Assembly: GCA_024330945.1 (NCBI GenBank)
Contig: JANDJJ010000002.1
Coordinates: 1-57,528 of the forward strand
Direction: 5' to 3'
Length of the DNA stretch: 57,528 bases
DNA from: Nitrospira sp.
Lineage (GTDB): Bacteria > Nitrospirota > Nitrospiria > Nitrospirales > Nitrospiraceae
Position 1 is the stretch's first letter, and every line of letters starts with the position of its first letter. Shown here in pieces: positions 19,228 to 30,029 of this stretch. The notes under the pieces were generated by a model, which did no database searches, was not told the origin of the DNA, and was given only the letters and a program-made list of their open reading frames with translations. The position numbers and the translations under genes are program-made.

Positions 19228-20775
19228 ATGACGCGCATGATACGCATATTCGATACAACGTTGCGGGACGGCGAGCAATCGCCCGGGGCCAGCATGAACG
19301 TGGAAGAAAAATTGATGGTGGCCAAGCAACTGGCTCGTTTGGGCGTCGACGTGATTGAAGCCGGTTTTGCGTACAGTTCTCCCGGCGATTTCGAGGCGGT
19401 GCGGCGGATTGCTCAAGAGGTGGAGGGACCGATCATCTGCAGCCTGGCCCGCGCCCGCCCGGAAGACATCGATCGGGCATGGGAGGCGCTCAAGGGGGCG
19501 CCGAGGGCCCGCATCCATACGTTTTTATCGACTTCCGACATCCATCTGAAATACCAGTTTCGCATGACGCGCGAGGAAGCCAAGAGGCGAGCGGTGGAAA
19601 TGGTCCAGCGGGCGAGGAGCTACGTCGATGACGTGGAATTTTCGCCCATGGACGCCAGCCGGTCCGATCCAGCCTATTTGTACGAAGTCATCGAGGCGGT
19701 TATTGCGGCGGGAGCCGGGACGGTCAATATCCCCGATACAGTGGGATATGCGATTCCGCAGGAGTTCGGAGCGTTGATTAAGGGAATCTGCGAGAAAGTG
19801 CCCAATGCCGAGCAGGCGGTCATTTCCGTCCATTGCCATAACGACCTGGGCCTTGCCGTAGCCAACAGTCTGGCGGCCGTCGTCAACGGAGCGGGGCAGG
19901 TGGAGTGCACGATCAACGGGATCGGAGAACGGGCCGGCAACACGGCGTTGGAAGAGATCGTCATGGGACTCCGCACGAGAAGGGATTTCTACCAGGCCGA
20001 CACCGGGATCAAGACGGAGGAAATCGCCAAGACCAGCCGTCTCGTCAGCAAGATCACCGGCATGGCGGTGCAGCCGAACAAGGCCGTCGTCGGGGCCAAC
20101 GCGTTTGCGCACAGTTCGGGCATTCATCAAGACGGATTGCTCAAGGAGAAAACCACCTACGAAATCATGCGGCCGGAATCAATCGGTCTTATCGAAAGTC
20201 GGATGGTGATGGGTAAGTTGTCAGGCCGGCACGCCTTTCGGCAGCGGTTGGAGGAGCTGGGCTATCGCCTGAGCGACGAGGAAATCAATCGTGCGTTTGA
20301 ACGGTTCAAACGACTCGCCGATCAAAAGAAGGAGATTTACGAGGAAGATCTTGAGGCGATCGTTTCGGAAGAACTGGCCAAGATGGGGGAGCGGATCGTG
20401 CTCAAGTCGTTTCACTTGGAAACCGGGACCGATCGAGTTCCCACGGCGACGGTTGAACTGGAGATCGACGGCCGGCCGGTGAAACAGTCGGGAACCGGCG
20501 ATGGACCGGTGGACGCCGTGTATCGAACCATCGCGGCCATGACTCAGACGAAAAGCACGTTGGTGATGTTCGCGGTCAACGCGCTCACCAGCGGGACGGA
20601 CGCCCAGGGCGAGGTCTCGGTGAGGCTTCAAGAAAATGGAAGGACCGTGTCAGGTCACGGCTCGGACACCGATATCATCGTGGCTGCGGCCCGGGCTTAT
20701 CTGAACGCGTTGAATCGGCTGGCCTGTTTGACGCCCAAACAGGCGGATGATGGGCAGAGGGCCCGCTTGATTTGA
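19228..20775 (+). CDS. leuA: 2-isopropylmalate synthase
   Basis: First committed step of leucine synthesis: acetyl-CoA plus 2-oxoisovalerate. 515 residues. The TIM barrel starts [18 protein letters not shown] (metal-binding Asp in DTTLRDGEQ), with [12 protein letters not shown] carrying the His-x-His metal ligands and [16 protein letters not shown] the family block. A linker and the C-terminal LeuA allosteric domain (about 385-510, where leucine binds) are both present. The ATG at 19228 is chosen by homology and a GGGGGTGG site; the frame is open to 19168. Expression is likely set by the T-box just upstream plus leucine feedback. Confidence 0.96.
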   Translation: MTRMIRIFDTTLRDGEQSPGASMNVEEKLMVAKQLARLGVDVIEAGFAYSSPGDFEAVRRIAQEVEGPIICSLARARPEDIDRAWEALKGAPRARIHTFLSTSDIHLKYQFRMTREEAKRRAVEMVQRARSYVDDVEFSPMDASRSDPAYLYEVIEAVIAAGAGTVNIPDTVGYAIPQEFGALIKGICEKVPNAEQAVISVHCHNDLGLAVANSLAAVVNGAGQVECTINGIGERAGNTALEEIVMGLRTRRDFYQADTGIKTEEIAKTSRLVSKITGMAVQPNKAVVGANAFAHSSGIHQDGLLKEKTTYEIMRPESIGLIESRMVMGKLSGRHAFRQRLEELGYRLSDEEINRAFERFKRLADQKKEIYEEDLEAIVSEELAKMGERIVLKSFHLETGTDRVPTATVELEIDGRPVKQSGTGDGPVDAVYRTIAAMTQTKSTLVMFAVNALTSGTDAQGEVSVRLQENGRTVSGHGSDTDIIVAAARAYLNALNRLACLTPKQADDGQRARLI

Positions 20776-20856
20776 CTGAGCGGCTGGACTAGAGTGCCGG
20801 CCGTTTTGCGTTTTGATTGACTGAAACGGTTTCAGAGGCGGCTTCTTCTTTCTTAT

Positions 20857-21219
20857 ATGATCAAGAAGATCCTTGCGGAGTGCCGGGAGTTTTTGGCCGG
20901 AGACCATACGGTGCTCCGGGAGCTGCTGCATCCCGCAAAAGAGGATCTGTCGCTTCGATACAGTCTGGCTCACGGCCGGTTGGGGGCCGGCAAACGGTCG
21001 AAGTTGCACGTCCTCTCCTCTTCGGAAGTCTACTACTTCATCGCGGGGGAGGGCCGCTTCACGATCGATTCGGAGACTCGTTCGGTTCAAGCCGGGTCGG
21101 TCGTCTATGTGCCGCCCGGGGGCAGGCAATCGCTGGAAAATATCGGTACGGAGGATATCGAGTTTCTTTGCATGGTCGATCCACCCTGGAGGATCGAGGA
21201 CGAAACGATACTGGAATAG
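20857..21219 (+). CDS. Small cupin-domain protein
   Basis: A 120-residue single-domain cupin with no assigned reaction. The beta-barrel motifs are KLHVLSSSEVYYFIAGEG (about 49-66) and VQAGSVVYVPPGGRQSLENIG (about 76-95). The usual metal-binding H-x-H of motif 1 is reduced to one His followed by Glu, and motif 2 has Gln where His is common, so metal binding is uncertain. It lies between leuA and leuB, 81 bases after the former and 45 before the latter, and is probably co-transcribed with them. I infer no role in leucine synthesis beyond position. Confidence 0.8.
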   Translation: MIKKILAECREFLAGDHTVLRELLHPAKEDLSLRYSLAHGRLGAGKRSKLHVLSSSEVYYFIAGEGRFTIDSETRSVQAGSVVYVPPGGRQSLENIGTEDIEFLCMVDPPWRIEDETILE

Positions 21220-21264
21220 GGACGAGTCATCACAATCGGTCATTCTGAAGAAGGAGCGCGCGAC

Positions 21265-22338
21265 GTGAAAGTGAAGATTGCGGTGCTGGCCGGCGACGGT
21301 GTGGGGCGGGAAATTGTCCCGGAGGCGGTGAAAATTCTCAAGGCGATCGGGGATGCCTATCACCATTCTTTTGAGTTTGTGGCGGCCGACATCGGCGGCC
21401 AGGCGATCGACAAGGTGGGGGTCCCCTTGCCGGAGGAGACCTTGTCGCTTGCGAAACAAAGCGACGCCGTATTGCTGGGAGCCGTCGGAGGGCCCAAGTG
21501 GGAGGGGCTTGAGTATGCCCGCAGACCGGAGCGCGCGTTGCTCGGTATTCGTGAAGCGTTGGGGTTGTACGCCAATCTTCGTCCCGCCAAGGTTTATCCC
21601 AGCCTCGCGGATGCCTCGTCCCTGAAACGCGACGTCGTCGAGGGAATCGATATCCTCGTGGTTCGGGAACTCACGGGCGGCATTTATTTCGGCAAGCCCA
21701 AGGGCATCGAGCGATTGCCGAACGGAGAAGAGCGCGGCATCAATACGGAAGTCTATACGACCGAAGAAGTCAGGCGCATCGCAACAGTGGCGTTCGAGGC
21801 GGCGCGGAAACGCCGCAAGAAAGTGACGTCGGTGGACAAAGCGAACGTCTTGGAGTCCTCAGAATTGTGGCGAAAGGTGGTCACCGAGGTGCACAAAGAA
21901 TATCCCGACGTCGAGTTGGCCCACATGTACGTGGACAATGCCGCCATGCAATTGGTGCGCAATCCCAGACAATTCGATGTGCTGCTCTGCAACAACATGT
22001 TCGGTGATATCTTGAGCGACGAAGCCGCGATGTTGACCGGCTCCATCGGCATGTTGCCGTCCGCGAGTCTGGGCGCAGCGGTCGGCCTGTTCGAGCCCAT
22101 CCACGGCAGTGCTCCAGACATCGCCGGTAAGAACGTCGCCAATCCGATCGCGATGATCGCGTCCGCCGCCATGATGCTGTCCTATGCGTTTCGTCTTGAT
22201 AAAGAAGCCGAGGCCATTGAGCGGGCGATTGTGAAGACGCTCGATCTGGGGTATCGGACGAAGGACATCCAAAGCCCCGGCGCCAAGATCGTCGGGACAA
22301 CCGACATGGGGGATGTCATCCTTCGTAATTTGAGCTAG
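21265..22338 (+). CDS. leuB: 3-isopropylmalate dehydrogenase
   Basis: NAD+-dependent oxidative decarboxylation of 3-isopropylmalate in leucine synthesis. 357 residues, normal for LeuB. It begins [20 protein letters not shown]. The substrate-binding segment has [18 protein letters not shown] and REL(T)GGIYFG, the latter distinguishing it from isocitrate dehydrogenase. Metal and cofactor residues lie in [22 protein letters not shown] and the NAD motif [21 protein letters not shown] start with GAAGGAG upstream. leuC and leuD are not next to it. Confidence 0.96.
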   Translation: MKVKIAVLAGDGVGREIVPEAVKILKAIGDAYHHSFEFVAADIGGQAIDKVGVPLPEETLSLAKQSDAVLLGAVGGPKWEGLEYARRPERALLGIREALGLYANLRPAKVYPSLADASSLKRDVVEGIDILVVRELTGGIYFGKPKGIERLPNGEERGINTEVYTTEEVRRIATVAFEAARKRRKKVTSVDKANVLESSELWRKVVTEVHKEYPDVELAHMYVDNAAMQLVRNPRQFDVLLCNNMFGDILSDEAAMLTGSIGMLPSASLGAAVGLFEPIHGSAPDIAGKNVANPIAMIASAAMMLSYAFRLDKEAEAIERAIVKTLDLGYRTKDIQSPGAKIVGTTDMGDVILRNLS

Positions 22339-22355
22339 TGTGATCGCGGATCAGG

Positions 22356-23567
22356 ATGCCAGTGGCCGTGGAGTCGTGGACCATTCGGACCCTTGCCGGA
22401 ACCGGGGAACCGGCCTATGGGGGAGACGGCGGTCCCGCGCGCCTTGCCTTCTTGAATGAACCGAAGGGGGTGTGGGTGGATGCCATTGGGAACATCCTGA
22501 TCGCCGACTCTGAAAACCATGTCGTGCGGCGGATCGATCGAGACACCGGCCTGATCTCGACGATCGCCGGCGTCGCTGACCTAGCCGATATGGAAGGAGC
22601 GGCGCGGGACACTGGTCTCGATGAAGAAACCAGGCGTTCGCCGGAGGAAGACCCCTTTGCCGAGGGGGGAGCGGCGTTACTGAACTATCGGCAGCAGACG
22701 GACATCAGCGGAACGATCCGGTACGTTACGGCGAGAGCGGCGGCGCCGAGTCGATTCGGCGGCGACGGCGGGCCGGCCCCGCGTGCCCGGTTGAATTTTC
22801 CAACGGCGGTTGTCGCGGACGCCCACGGGAACATGTACATTGCCGATACGCTGAATCATCGCATCCGTTTGGTCGATGCCGTCAACGGGGTGATCACGAC
22901 GATTGCCGGACTGGGCCAGCCTCGATATTGCGGCGACGGCGGGCCCGCCGTCGCCGCGGGGCTCAATGAACCGGCTGCTTTGGCCTTGGACGGGAGAGGA
23001 GTGTTGTATGTGGCCGACCAAGGCAACCACCGCGTTCGAGCGATCGATCTCAAAACCGGGCTGATCCGCACGGTGGCGGGGAACGGAACGGCTTTGTACA
23101 ATGGAGATGAAAGACCGGCCACGGAAGCCGCTCTGGCCGGGCCGAGCGGGTTGGCCTGCGCCGATGACGGCACGCTCTTCATCGCCGATACCTTCAACGG
23201 CAGGATTCGTGCGATCGATCCTATGACAGGCCTGATTCGAACGGTGGCGGGGGACGGTGGGGAATATCGATACGAGAGCGAACATGAGGCGCCTTCGGTT
23301 AGCTTGTCGAGGCCGGTCGGCATTGCGGCGGACGGGGATGGCAACGTGTTCATCACGGATTCTGACAATCACCTAGTGCGCCGATGGAACCGAGCGACGG
23401 GTAAGATCGAGCGAACGGCCGGAGTGGGGGCTCCGGCTTTCTGCGGCGACGGCGGATCGGCGCTCCGAGCCGGTTTGAACTATCCGTTCGGTATCGCGGT
23501 CGATCAAAATGGACGGGTCGTGGTCGCCGATACGTTCAATCATCGGATTCGGGCGTTGACACTCTGA
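22356..23567 (+). CDS. NHL-repeat beta-propeller protein
   Basis: A 403-residue protein of unknown function made of six NHL-type blades. Each blade repeats a pattern like AG-x-G-x5-GDGGPA followed by LN-x-P-x-G-hydrophobic4-D-x-GN-hydrophobic3-ADS/T-x-NH-hydrophobic-R. Blades start near residues 10, 117, 180, 232, 286 and 349. An insertion of about 50 residues, rich in acidic residues, follows the first blade. There is no signal peptide or lipobox, so this member looks cytoplasmic, unlike many secreted NHL proteins. It follows leuB by 17 bases and precedes asd by 21, inside an amino-acid operon. Confidence 0.85.
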   Translation: MPVAVESWTIRTLAGTGEPAYGGDGGPARLAFLNEPKGVWVDAIGNILIADSENHVVRRIDRDTGLISTIAGVADLADMEGAARDTGLDEETRRSPEEDPFAEGGAALLNYRQQTDISGTIRYVTARAAAPSRFGGDGGPAPRARLNFPTAVVADAHGNMYIADTLNHRIRLVDAVNGVITTIAGLGQPRYCGDGGPAVAAGLNEPAALALDGRGVLYVADQGNHRVRAIDLKTGLIRTVAGNGTALYNGDERPATEAALAGPSGLACADDGTLFIADTFNGRIRAIDPMTGLIRTVAGDGGEYRYESEHEAPSVSLSRPVGIAADGDGNVFITDSDNHLVRRWNRATGKIERTAGVGAPAFCGDGGSALRAGLNYPFGIAVDQNGRVVVADTFNHRIRALTL

Positions 23568-23588
23568 TACAAAAAAGAGAAGGACTCC

Positions 23589-24608
23589 ATGCTGAAGAAC
23601 AAACCCGCATACGTGATGGCGATCCTTGGGGCGACCGGCGCCGTGGGAAAAGAAACGTTGGAGATTCTGGAAGAGCGGAAGTTTCCTCTGGAGTCGCTCC
23701 GGCTCTTTGCGTCCAGACGGTCGGCCGGCGAGACATTGTCGTGCCAGGGCAAGGAGTGGAAGGTCGAGGAACTGACGCCTGAGTCGTCCTTCGCCGGCGT
23801 TGATCTTGCGTTGATCTCGGCGACCGACGCGATCAGTCGCGAATACGGCCAAAAGCTCGGCGCCGCCGGCGTCGTGGTGATCGACGACAGCGCCGTGTTT
23901 CGAATGGATCCGGACGTCCCATTGGTCGTGCCCGAAGTCAATGCTCGTGCGTTGGAGGTGGTGCCGCGAGGCATTGTGTCGATTCCCAACTGCACCACGA
24001 CCCCTCTGGTGATGGCGCTTAAACCGATTCATGACGCCGTGGGCGTCAAGCGCGTGGTGGTGACGACGTTTCAGTCCGTCTCGGGGACCGGTGCCGCGGC
24101 GATGGACGAGCTGATGGATCAAACCAAGGCGTTGTTGGCCTTTCGTGAAGTGGAAACGAAGGTCTATCCCCATCAGATCGCCTTCAACGTGCTGCCCCAG
24201 ATCGGCTCGTTCAACGACGGCGGCGACTGTTCGGAAGAAGTGAAGATCGTGATGGAAACCAGAAAAATTCTCGGAGCGCCGTCGCTCCGCGTGACGGCGA
24301 CGACCGTGCGAGTGCCGGTGCTGCGCTGCCACTCCGAAGCGATCAACGTCGAATTGGAGAAACCGTTGAGCGCCAACGAGGCGAGGGCCCTGTTGGCCGC
24401 CATGCCGGGCGTGGTCGTCTTCGACGATCCGGGGAAGAAACTTTACCCGATGCCGCTGGACGCCGCGGGAAAAGACGAGGTGTATATCGGCCGAGTGCGA
24501 GAAGATCGCTCGATAGAGAACGGGCTCAATCTCTGGGTCGTGTCGGACAATCTTCGAAAGGGAGCGGCGCTGAACGCCGTTCAAATCGCCGAATGCCTGA
24601 TTCGGTGA
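23589..24608 (+). CDS. asd: Aspartate-semialdehyde dehydrogenase
   Basis: Reduces aspartyl phosphate to aspartate semialdehyde for lysine/diaminopimelate, threonine and methionine synthesis. 339 residues. The Rossmann NADP motif is ILGATGAVGKE (12-22), with ASRRSAG for the phosphate. The nucleophile is Cys135 in IPNCTTTPLVMAL. The general-base region contains RVPVLRCHSEA with the conserved His, and VYIGRVREDRS is near the end. Ribosome site AGAAGGA lies seven bases before the ATG. Last gene of the run that starts at leuA. Confidence 0.96.
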   Translation: MLKNKPAYVMAILGATGAVGKETLEILEERKFPLESLRLFASRRSAGETLSCQGKEWKVEELTPESSFAGVDLALISATDAISREYGQKLGAAGVVVIDDSAVFRMDPDVPLVVPEVNARALEVVPRGIVSIPNCTTTPLVMALKPIHDAVGVKRVVVTTFQSVSGTGAAAMDELMDQTKALLAFREVETKVYPHQIAFNVLPQIGSFNDGGDCSEEVKIVMETRKILGAPSLRVTATTVRVPVLRCHSEAINVELEKPLSANEARALLAAMPGVVVFDDPGKKLYPMPLDAAGKDEVYIGRVREDRSIENGLNLWVVSDNLRKGAALNAVQIAECLIR

Positions 24609-24749
24609 CAAAAGGGCGGGAACGGCCGCTGACAAGGCTCAACGCGGCCTTGTGGAAGAGCGATGGATCTCGGTGCACGGGGAGGGAATGACGGTGGAAC
24701 CCTGATGGGTGCGCTGAGGCCGTGGCTGTCTTCTAAGGAGGGATAAGGC

Positions 24750-25016
24750 ATGCCGCCTGAGATGCCGGAATGGACGACGATCGGCAAACTGATGATCGGG
24801 ATCGGCCTTCTGATCGTGGGGGTCGGCGTGCTCTTCGTTGCCGTCGATCGCATTGCCGGGCTTGGAGGCCTGTTCGGTTGGCTCGGCAAATTACCCGGTG
24901 ACATCTCGTATAAGCGCGAAAACTTCAGTTTTTATTTCCCCCTGGGCACCAGCATCGTCTTGAGCGTGGTTGTGAGCCTGTTGTTCTACATCCTGGGATG
25001 GTTCTTCCGGCGATGA
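24750..25016 (+). CDS. DUF2905 small membrane protein
   Basis: An 88-residue protein with two hydrophobic helices (about 12-34 and 65-85) separated by a loop containing LGKLPGDISYKRENFSFYFPLG, whose LPGDI core marks the DUF2905 family. Function is unknown. In many genomes this family sits next to ruvB, queA or SpoIID-like genes, as here. AAGGAGGGATAAGG gives a strong ribosome site. The stop overlaps the next start (ATGA). Confidence 0.85.
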   Translation: MPPEMPEWTTIGKLMIGIGLLIVGVGVLFVAVDRIAGLGGLFGWLGKLPGDISYKRENFSFYFPLGTSIVLSVVVSLLFYILGWFFRR

Positions 25017-26263
25017 AACAACCGTTTCGATCGTGCGTGATCGGCGTTGTCGGGCTGGCCGCGGGGGCGCTGGACATGGCGGCTTCTTCGGCCTCTGCCG
25101 CGCCGGCGATCCGTGTGTTGCTGGCGGCGGAGATCCGGCAGCTCGACGTGCACACGGCTCCTCTGTTGTGGGTGACGGATGAGCGCGGCATGGCACGGTC
25201 CTATCACAACGCAAGGATTCGCATCGAGAGACGCGGTGCTGCGCTGTTCGTCAACGGAACCCGCATCGATGGTGAACAGGTGACCTTGCGCGCGGGGAAA
25301 CAGGATCTGGCGATCTGGTTGCCGCAGGATGATCATGACGCCACGACGTCCTCCCGTTCTGCCGCCCGTCCTGCCGATGGGCCCCCGGCGTGGCAAATCA
25401 GGGGGCTGGTGCAGGTGATCAGTCGTGGGAACGGGCTGCTCGTCGTCAATCACGTCGACCTCGAAGAGTACGTCAAAGGAGTCCTTCCCGGAGAAGTCAA
25501 TTCCTCGTGGCATCCTGAAATGCTCAAGGCGCAGGCCGTCGCGGCCAGGACCTATGCGCTGTATCACCATATGCTGAGCGGTTCGCGCGATTATGACGTG
25601 GTGGCTGGCACGCAGGATCAAGTCTATCGAGGCCGCCGAGGCGTCGACGCGCGAGTCGAGCAGGCGGTCGACTCCACGAAGGGAGAAGTCGTCACTTACG
25701 AAGATGCCCCGATCTATGCGGCTTTTTCTTCGACGGCCGCCGGCCTCACGGAAGACGCCGCGGTTGTCTGGTCGAAAGACCTGCCGTATTTGAAGGGCGT
25801 GGAATGTCCGTTCGACCTCGAATCTCCGTATTTTCAATGGAAGGCCTCGTTCAAGGTCGAAACGTTGGAGCAGAATCTGCGCCGGCAGGGCTTCGACGTC
25901 GGGGCGATTGTCGCGTTGACGCCTCTCTCCTACAGCCGTTCTGGGCGTGTGGCTACGCTACGGATCGTCCATTCCAAAGGCGAGCTGATCCTGCGTGGGG
26001 AGGAGCTTCGCAAGGCCGTAGGCTATACGGTCGTGCCCAGCACGCAGTTCACCATCGATTCGTTCGGCGAGGAGATCGTCCTTTCCGGCTACGGCGCCGG
26101 GCACGCGGTCGGTCTTTGCCAATGGGGGGCCAAGGAATTGGCCGAGTTGGGCTATTCGTACTCCAGCATCCTCCGTTATTACTATCCGGGAACGGAATTG
26201 CGCAATGCGTCATTGACCAAGGCTCCCCCCCTCCCTCCGGTTGTCGCGGCGCCCGATTTTTGA
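25013..26263 (+). CDS. SpoIID/LytB-domain protein (putative peptidoglycan lytic factor)
   Basis: A 416-residue exported protein with an N-terminal signal segment (about 8-26, Ala-rich, cleavage probably near SAAPA). The SpoIID domain (about 150-385) has HVDLEEYVKGVLPGEV, the catalytic-type Glu in GEVNSSWHPEMLKAQAVAART, TQDQVYRG, and the closing GYGAGHAVGLCQWGAKELA. In Bacillus SpoIID is a lytic transglycosylase; Gram-negative members are less studied, so glycan cleavage is an inference. Coupled to the DUF2905 gene upstream and to queA downstream (overlapping TGATG). Confidence 0.88.
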   Translation: MKQPFRSCVIGVVGLAAGALDMAASSASAAPAIRVLLAAEIRQLDVHTAPLLWVTDERGMARSYHNARIRIERRGAALFVNGTRIDGEQVTLRAGKQDLAIWLPQDDHDATTSSRSAARPADGPPAWQIRGLVQVISRGNGLLVVNHVDLEEYVKGVLPGEVNSSWHPEMLKAQAVAARTYALYHHMLSGSRDYDVVAGTQDQVYRGRRGVDARVEQAVDSTKGEVVTYEDAPIYAAFSSTAAGLTEDAAVVWSKDLPYLKGVECPFDLESPYFQWKASFKVETLEQNLRRQGFDVGAIVALTPLSYSRSGRVATLRIVHSKGELILRGEELRKAVGYTVVPSTQFTIDSFGEEIVLSGYGAGHAVGLCQWGAKELAELGYSYSSILRYYYPGTELRNASLTKAPPLPPVVAAPDF

Positions 26264-27282
26264 TGCACCTCTCGGAATTCGATTTTCCGTTCGACCCGTC
26301 GCTCATCGCGTCGCAACCCGTCGTTCCACGCGATCGCGCAAGGTTGCTGGTGCTTGATCGACAAACCGGCCGATTCTCTCATCTTCACGTCGCCGATCTT
26401 CCATCCTTGCTTGATCCCGGCGATCTGTTGGTCGTGAACGATACGAAGGTCCTCCCGGCCAGGATGCGGGGCAAAAAACTGCCGACCGGCACGTCGGTCG
26501 AAGTGTTGTTCGTCAAGGATCTCGGCGGCAACGTCTGGGAGGTGATGGTCAAGGGGACGTTCCGTGTCGGACAGGTGATCGAGTTTGATCGAGAAGCCCG
26601 GGCGGTGATTCTGAAGCGCGATGCCACGGGTACGGCTGTGAAGGTGGAGAGTCCGATTCCCGTCGTCCAACTGTTAGGGACATGCGGTGAAATGCCGCTC
26701 CCGCCCTATATCAAACGGCGTCCCAGGAGCGAGGACCACGGCTGGTATCAAACGGTCTTTGCCGCTCACCAGGGCGCGATTGCGGCTCCGACGGCCGGTT
26801 TGCACTTTACAGAGGACCTACTCGCCCGTTTAGCCGAGCGAGCCATTCGCGTGGCCACGGTCACGCTGCATGTCGGCCTGGGGACCTTCAAGCCCGTCGT
26901 GACGGAGCGAATTGAAGATCATCGAATGAATGGAGAAATATTCAAGGTGGGCGAGAAAGCCGCCGAAGCCATCGTGCGGGCGAAGCAAGCCGGTCGGCGG
27001 ATCGTGGCGGTCGGCACGACCGTCGTGCGGACGTTGGAAACTGTGGCGTTGGAACATGGCCGAATCATCCCTGCCGAGGGAGAGAGCCATCTGTTTATCA
27101 CACCGGGATTTCGATTTTTAGCCGTCGATGCGCTGATGACCAATTTTCACCTTCCGAAGACCACCTTGCTCATGTTGGTCTCGGCCTTTGCCGGCGTCGA
27201 ATCGGTGCGCCGCGCCTACGAAGAGGCGGTCAAGGAACGGTACCGTTTCTACAGCTACGGCGACGCGATGTTGATTCTCTAG
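26263..27282 (+). CDS. queA: S-adenosylmethionine:tRNA ribosyltransferase-isomerase
   Basis: Transfers and isomerises the ribose of AdoMet onto preQ1 in tRNA to form epoxyqueuosine. 339 residues. Family blocks: FDFPFDPSLIASQPVVPRDR at the start, LLVVNDTKVLPARM, LPPYIKR, YQTVFA...GAIAAPTAGLHFT, TLHVGLGTFKPV, and TNFHLPKTTLLMLVSAFAG. The ATG overlaps the SpoIID-like stop. The frame is open further upstream, but that is a shadow of the previous gene. Confidence 0.96.
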   Translation: MHLSEFDFPFDPSLIASQPVVPRDRARLLVLDRQTGRFSHLHVADLPSLLDPGDLLVVNDTKVLPARMRGKKLPTGTSVEVLFVKDLGGNVWEVMVKGTFRVGQVIEFDREARAVILKRDATGTAVKVESPIPVVQLLGTCGEMPLPPYIKRRPRSEDHGWYQTVFAAHQGAIAAPTAGLHFTEDLLARLAERAIRVATVTLHVGLGTFKPVVTERIEDHRMNGEIFKVGEKAAEAIVRAKQAGRRIVAVGTTVVRTLETVALEHGRIIPAEGESHLFITPGFRFLAVDALMTNFHLPKTTLLMLVSAFAGVESVRRAYEEAVKERYRFYSYGDAMLIL

Positions 27283-27441
27283 CCGATGATGATGGACGGC
27301 GGTCCGTATCTTGGAGGAGAAAGAGCGTGATTTACGGTAAGCGGCTGGGAGGACTGAGAAAAGGACCGAGTCGGCAGGTTGCGAGGGGCGCTTCCTTGTT
27401 TGTCAGGAGAGCGAGTGAGACCAGCTTTGTTCCCGAAGCGG

Positions 27442-28140
27442 CTAGAGCAGTTCTCGGCGGATTTTGACCGGGATCTTGGCTTTGAGGGCGTCCTGATAGG
27501 CCGACAACGCACGCTGTTGTTTCTGCAACAGCATGTCTTGCACGGCGCGGTCTCTGCCCCCTAGGAAGTCGGGAGTCTCGGACCCTTGGGCTCGCGTCGT
27601 CAAGGCTTGCCCCTCCGTCAGCTCGGCGGGGGTGAGGGCGACGGAGTTGCGGACGACCATCCTCGCCTTGCCGGCCAAGAGTTCCTGCTTCTGGGCGGCC
27701 TCGAAGGCCGCGGGGGTCCAGTGATTGGCCGCGAGAAGACGACGGTAGAGATCTGGATCGAACGCCCCGTTTTTTTGGAAATCGGGAATTTGCAGAATCA
27801 TTTCCCGAAGGTCCGTGTCGGACACGGTAATGCCCATCTCCTGAGCGGCGATCACCCACAGTCGATTCTCCACCAGTTGATCGATCACCAATTGTTTGAA
27901 GGTTTCGTCGTTTAAGTCTCCGCCGCCTCTTTCCTTGTACGCGCGGTACATCAGCTCATAGGCGCGCCGGAATTCGTCGCGCGAGACGGTCAGCTCTCCG
28001 ACCGTCGCGACGGCGTTGGTTGATTGTTCGCCGAACCCCCACCATCCCATCGTGATGACGAACGCGATGGCCAAAATACCCATGATCGATTTGAGAAGCC
28101 ATGGATAGTTGTGGGCGGCGTCGCGTATGGTCTTAATCAT
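27442..28140 (-). CDS. SurA_N/PpiD-like membrane-anchored chaperone lacking a PPIase domain
   Basis: A 232-residue protein with one N-terminal membrane helix (about 15-37, IMGILAIAFVITMGWWGFG), so it is anchored and faces the periplasm. It then has the SurA-N/trigger-factor-like helical chaperone region (VGELTVSRDEFRRAYE, LVIDQLVENRLWVIAAQEMG, ITVSDTDLREMI). The parvulin rotamase domain that normally follows is absent; the frame ends after a Gln/Lys-rich helix with IPVKIRRELL. Its role is probably folding or handling of exported proteins, by analogy with PpiD/SurA. It converges on queA and is divergent from the RDD gene. Confidence 0.82.
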   Translation of the reverse strand: MIKTIRDAAHNYPWLLKSIMGILAIAFVITMGWWGFGEQSTNAVATVGELTVSRDEFRRAYELMYRAYKERGGGDLNDETFKQLVIDQLVENRLWVIAAQEMGITVSDTDLREMILQIPDFQKNGAFDPDLYRRLLAANHWTPAAFEAAQKQELLAGKARMVVRNSVALTPAELTEGQALTTRAQGSETPDFLGGRDRAVQDMLLQKQQRALSAYQDALKAKIPVKIRRELL

Positions 28141-28440
28141 TCTGAACCTCTTTCATGTAGGGTCACGGGGCCATTGTACTTGCGCGGCGGGGATCAAGAC
28201 AAGACGACAAAAAAGCGGAGAAGAAGTGAACGATGAAAATGTGCCGATGTGGGGTCTTTTCGGATCATGTGGGTGAATCCTGAAGAGAAAGGGCCGTCGG
28301 GATCGATGTCGCCGCTCTTCTCGGTTCGGAATCCGATCGTGTAATCGGCATGGGAACAAGCTGTTTGGGCCTAAAGAACGGTCTTTGTTTGTGCGAGATG
28401 TCGGTTTTTGTTATATTGCCGATAGTTTAAAGGAGATTTC
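28141..28440 (+). other. Divergent intergenic region with two promoters
   Basis: Exactly 300 bases without a gene. On the minus strand TTGTCT (28197-28202) and TACAAT (28173-28178), 18 bases apart, should drive the SurA_N gene. On the plus strand an extended -10, TGTTATATT (28409-28417), with TTTGTG 18 bases upstream of the hexamer, should drive the RDD-mre run. I see no RNA gene or repeat between them. Confidence 0.55.
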
Positions 28441-28899
28441 TTGACAGGCGAGGGACTGACCTCCCAGTTTCCGGAACAGGCGGTCTATCCGAAAGCCCAC
28501 GTTCTGAACCGGTTCATTGCCAAGCTCATCGATCTGTTCATTGTCGCCGCTGCAAATGAGATGGCTTCCCCGGTCGGGTTTCTTTCGGGCTTGGCCTACC
28601 TTTTGATTGCGGATGGTTTTGCGGGAGGAAAGAGCATCGGCAAGCGGGTGGTCGGCCTCGAGACAATTCGAGTGGACGGTCAAGGCCCTGTCGGGTTCAA
28701 GGAATCGATCATTCGAAACGTGCCACTGGGTTGCGCGCAGATTGCGCTTGCGATTCCATGGGTAGGATGGCTCGTGGCGTTGGCGATCGTGGTGTTTGAG
28801 AGCCTGTTGATTATCGGGAACGAGCAAGGCCGTCGTCTCGGCGATGAGGTGGCGCGGACGCAGGTGTTGGACGCCGGACAATTGGCGGTCCCGGAGTGA
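28441..28899 (+). CDS. RDD-family integral membrane protein
   Basis: A 152-residue protein of the RDD family, small multi-helix membrane proteins of mostly unknown function; some are implicated in sodium or proton exchange. The family Arg-x3-Asp-x-Asp appears as LNRFIAKLIDLFIV (about 22-35). KSIGKRVVGLETIRVDGQ matches the conserved G-x-S-x-G-K-R-hydrophobic segment before the second helix pair. TTG start with AAAGGAGA seven bases upstream. It opens the cell-shape gene run, 66 bases before mreB. Confidence 0.85.
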   Translation: MTGEGLTSQFPEQAVYPKAHVLNRFIAKLIDLFIVAAANEMASPVGFLSGLAYLLIADGFAGGKSIGKRVVGLETIRVDGQGPVGFKESIIRNVPLGCAQIALAIPWVGWLVALAIVVFESLLIIGNEQGRRLGDEVARTQVLDAGQLAVPE

Positions 28900-28914
28900 C
28901 GATTCTCATGTTAA

Positions 28915-30015
<1,101 letters not shown>

Positions 30016-30029
30016 GGTTCCATCCCGCG

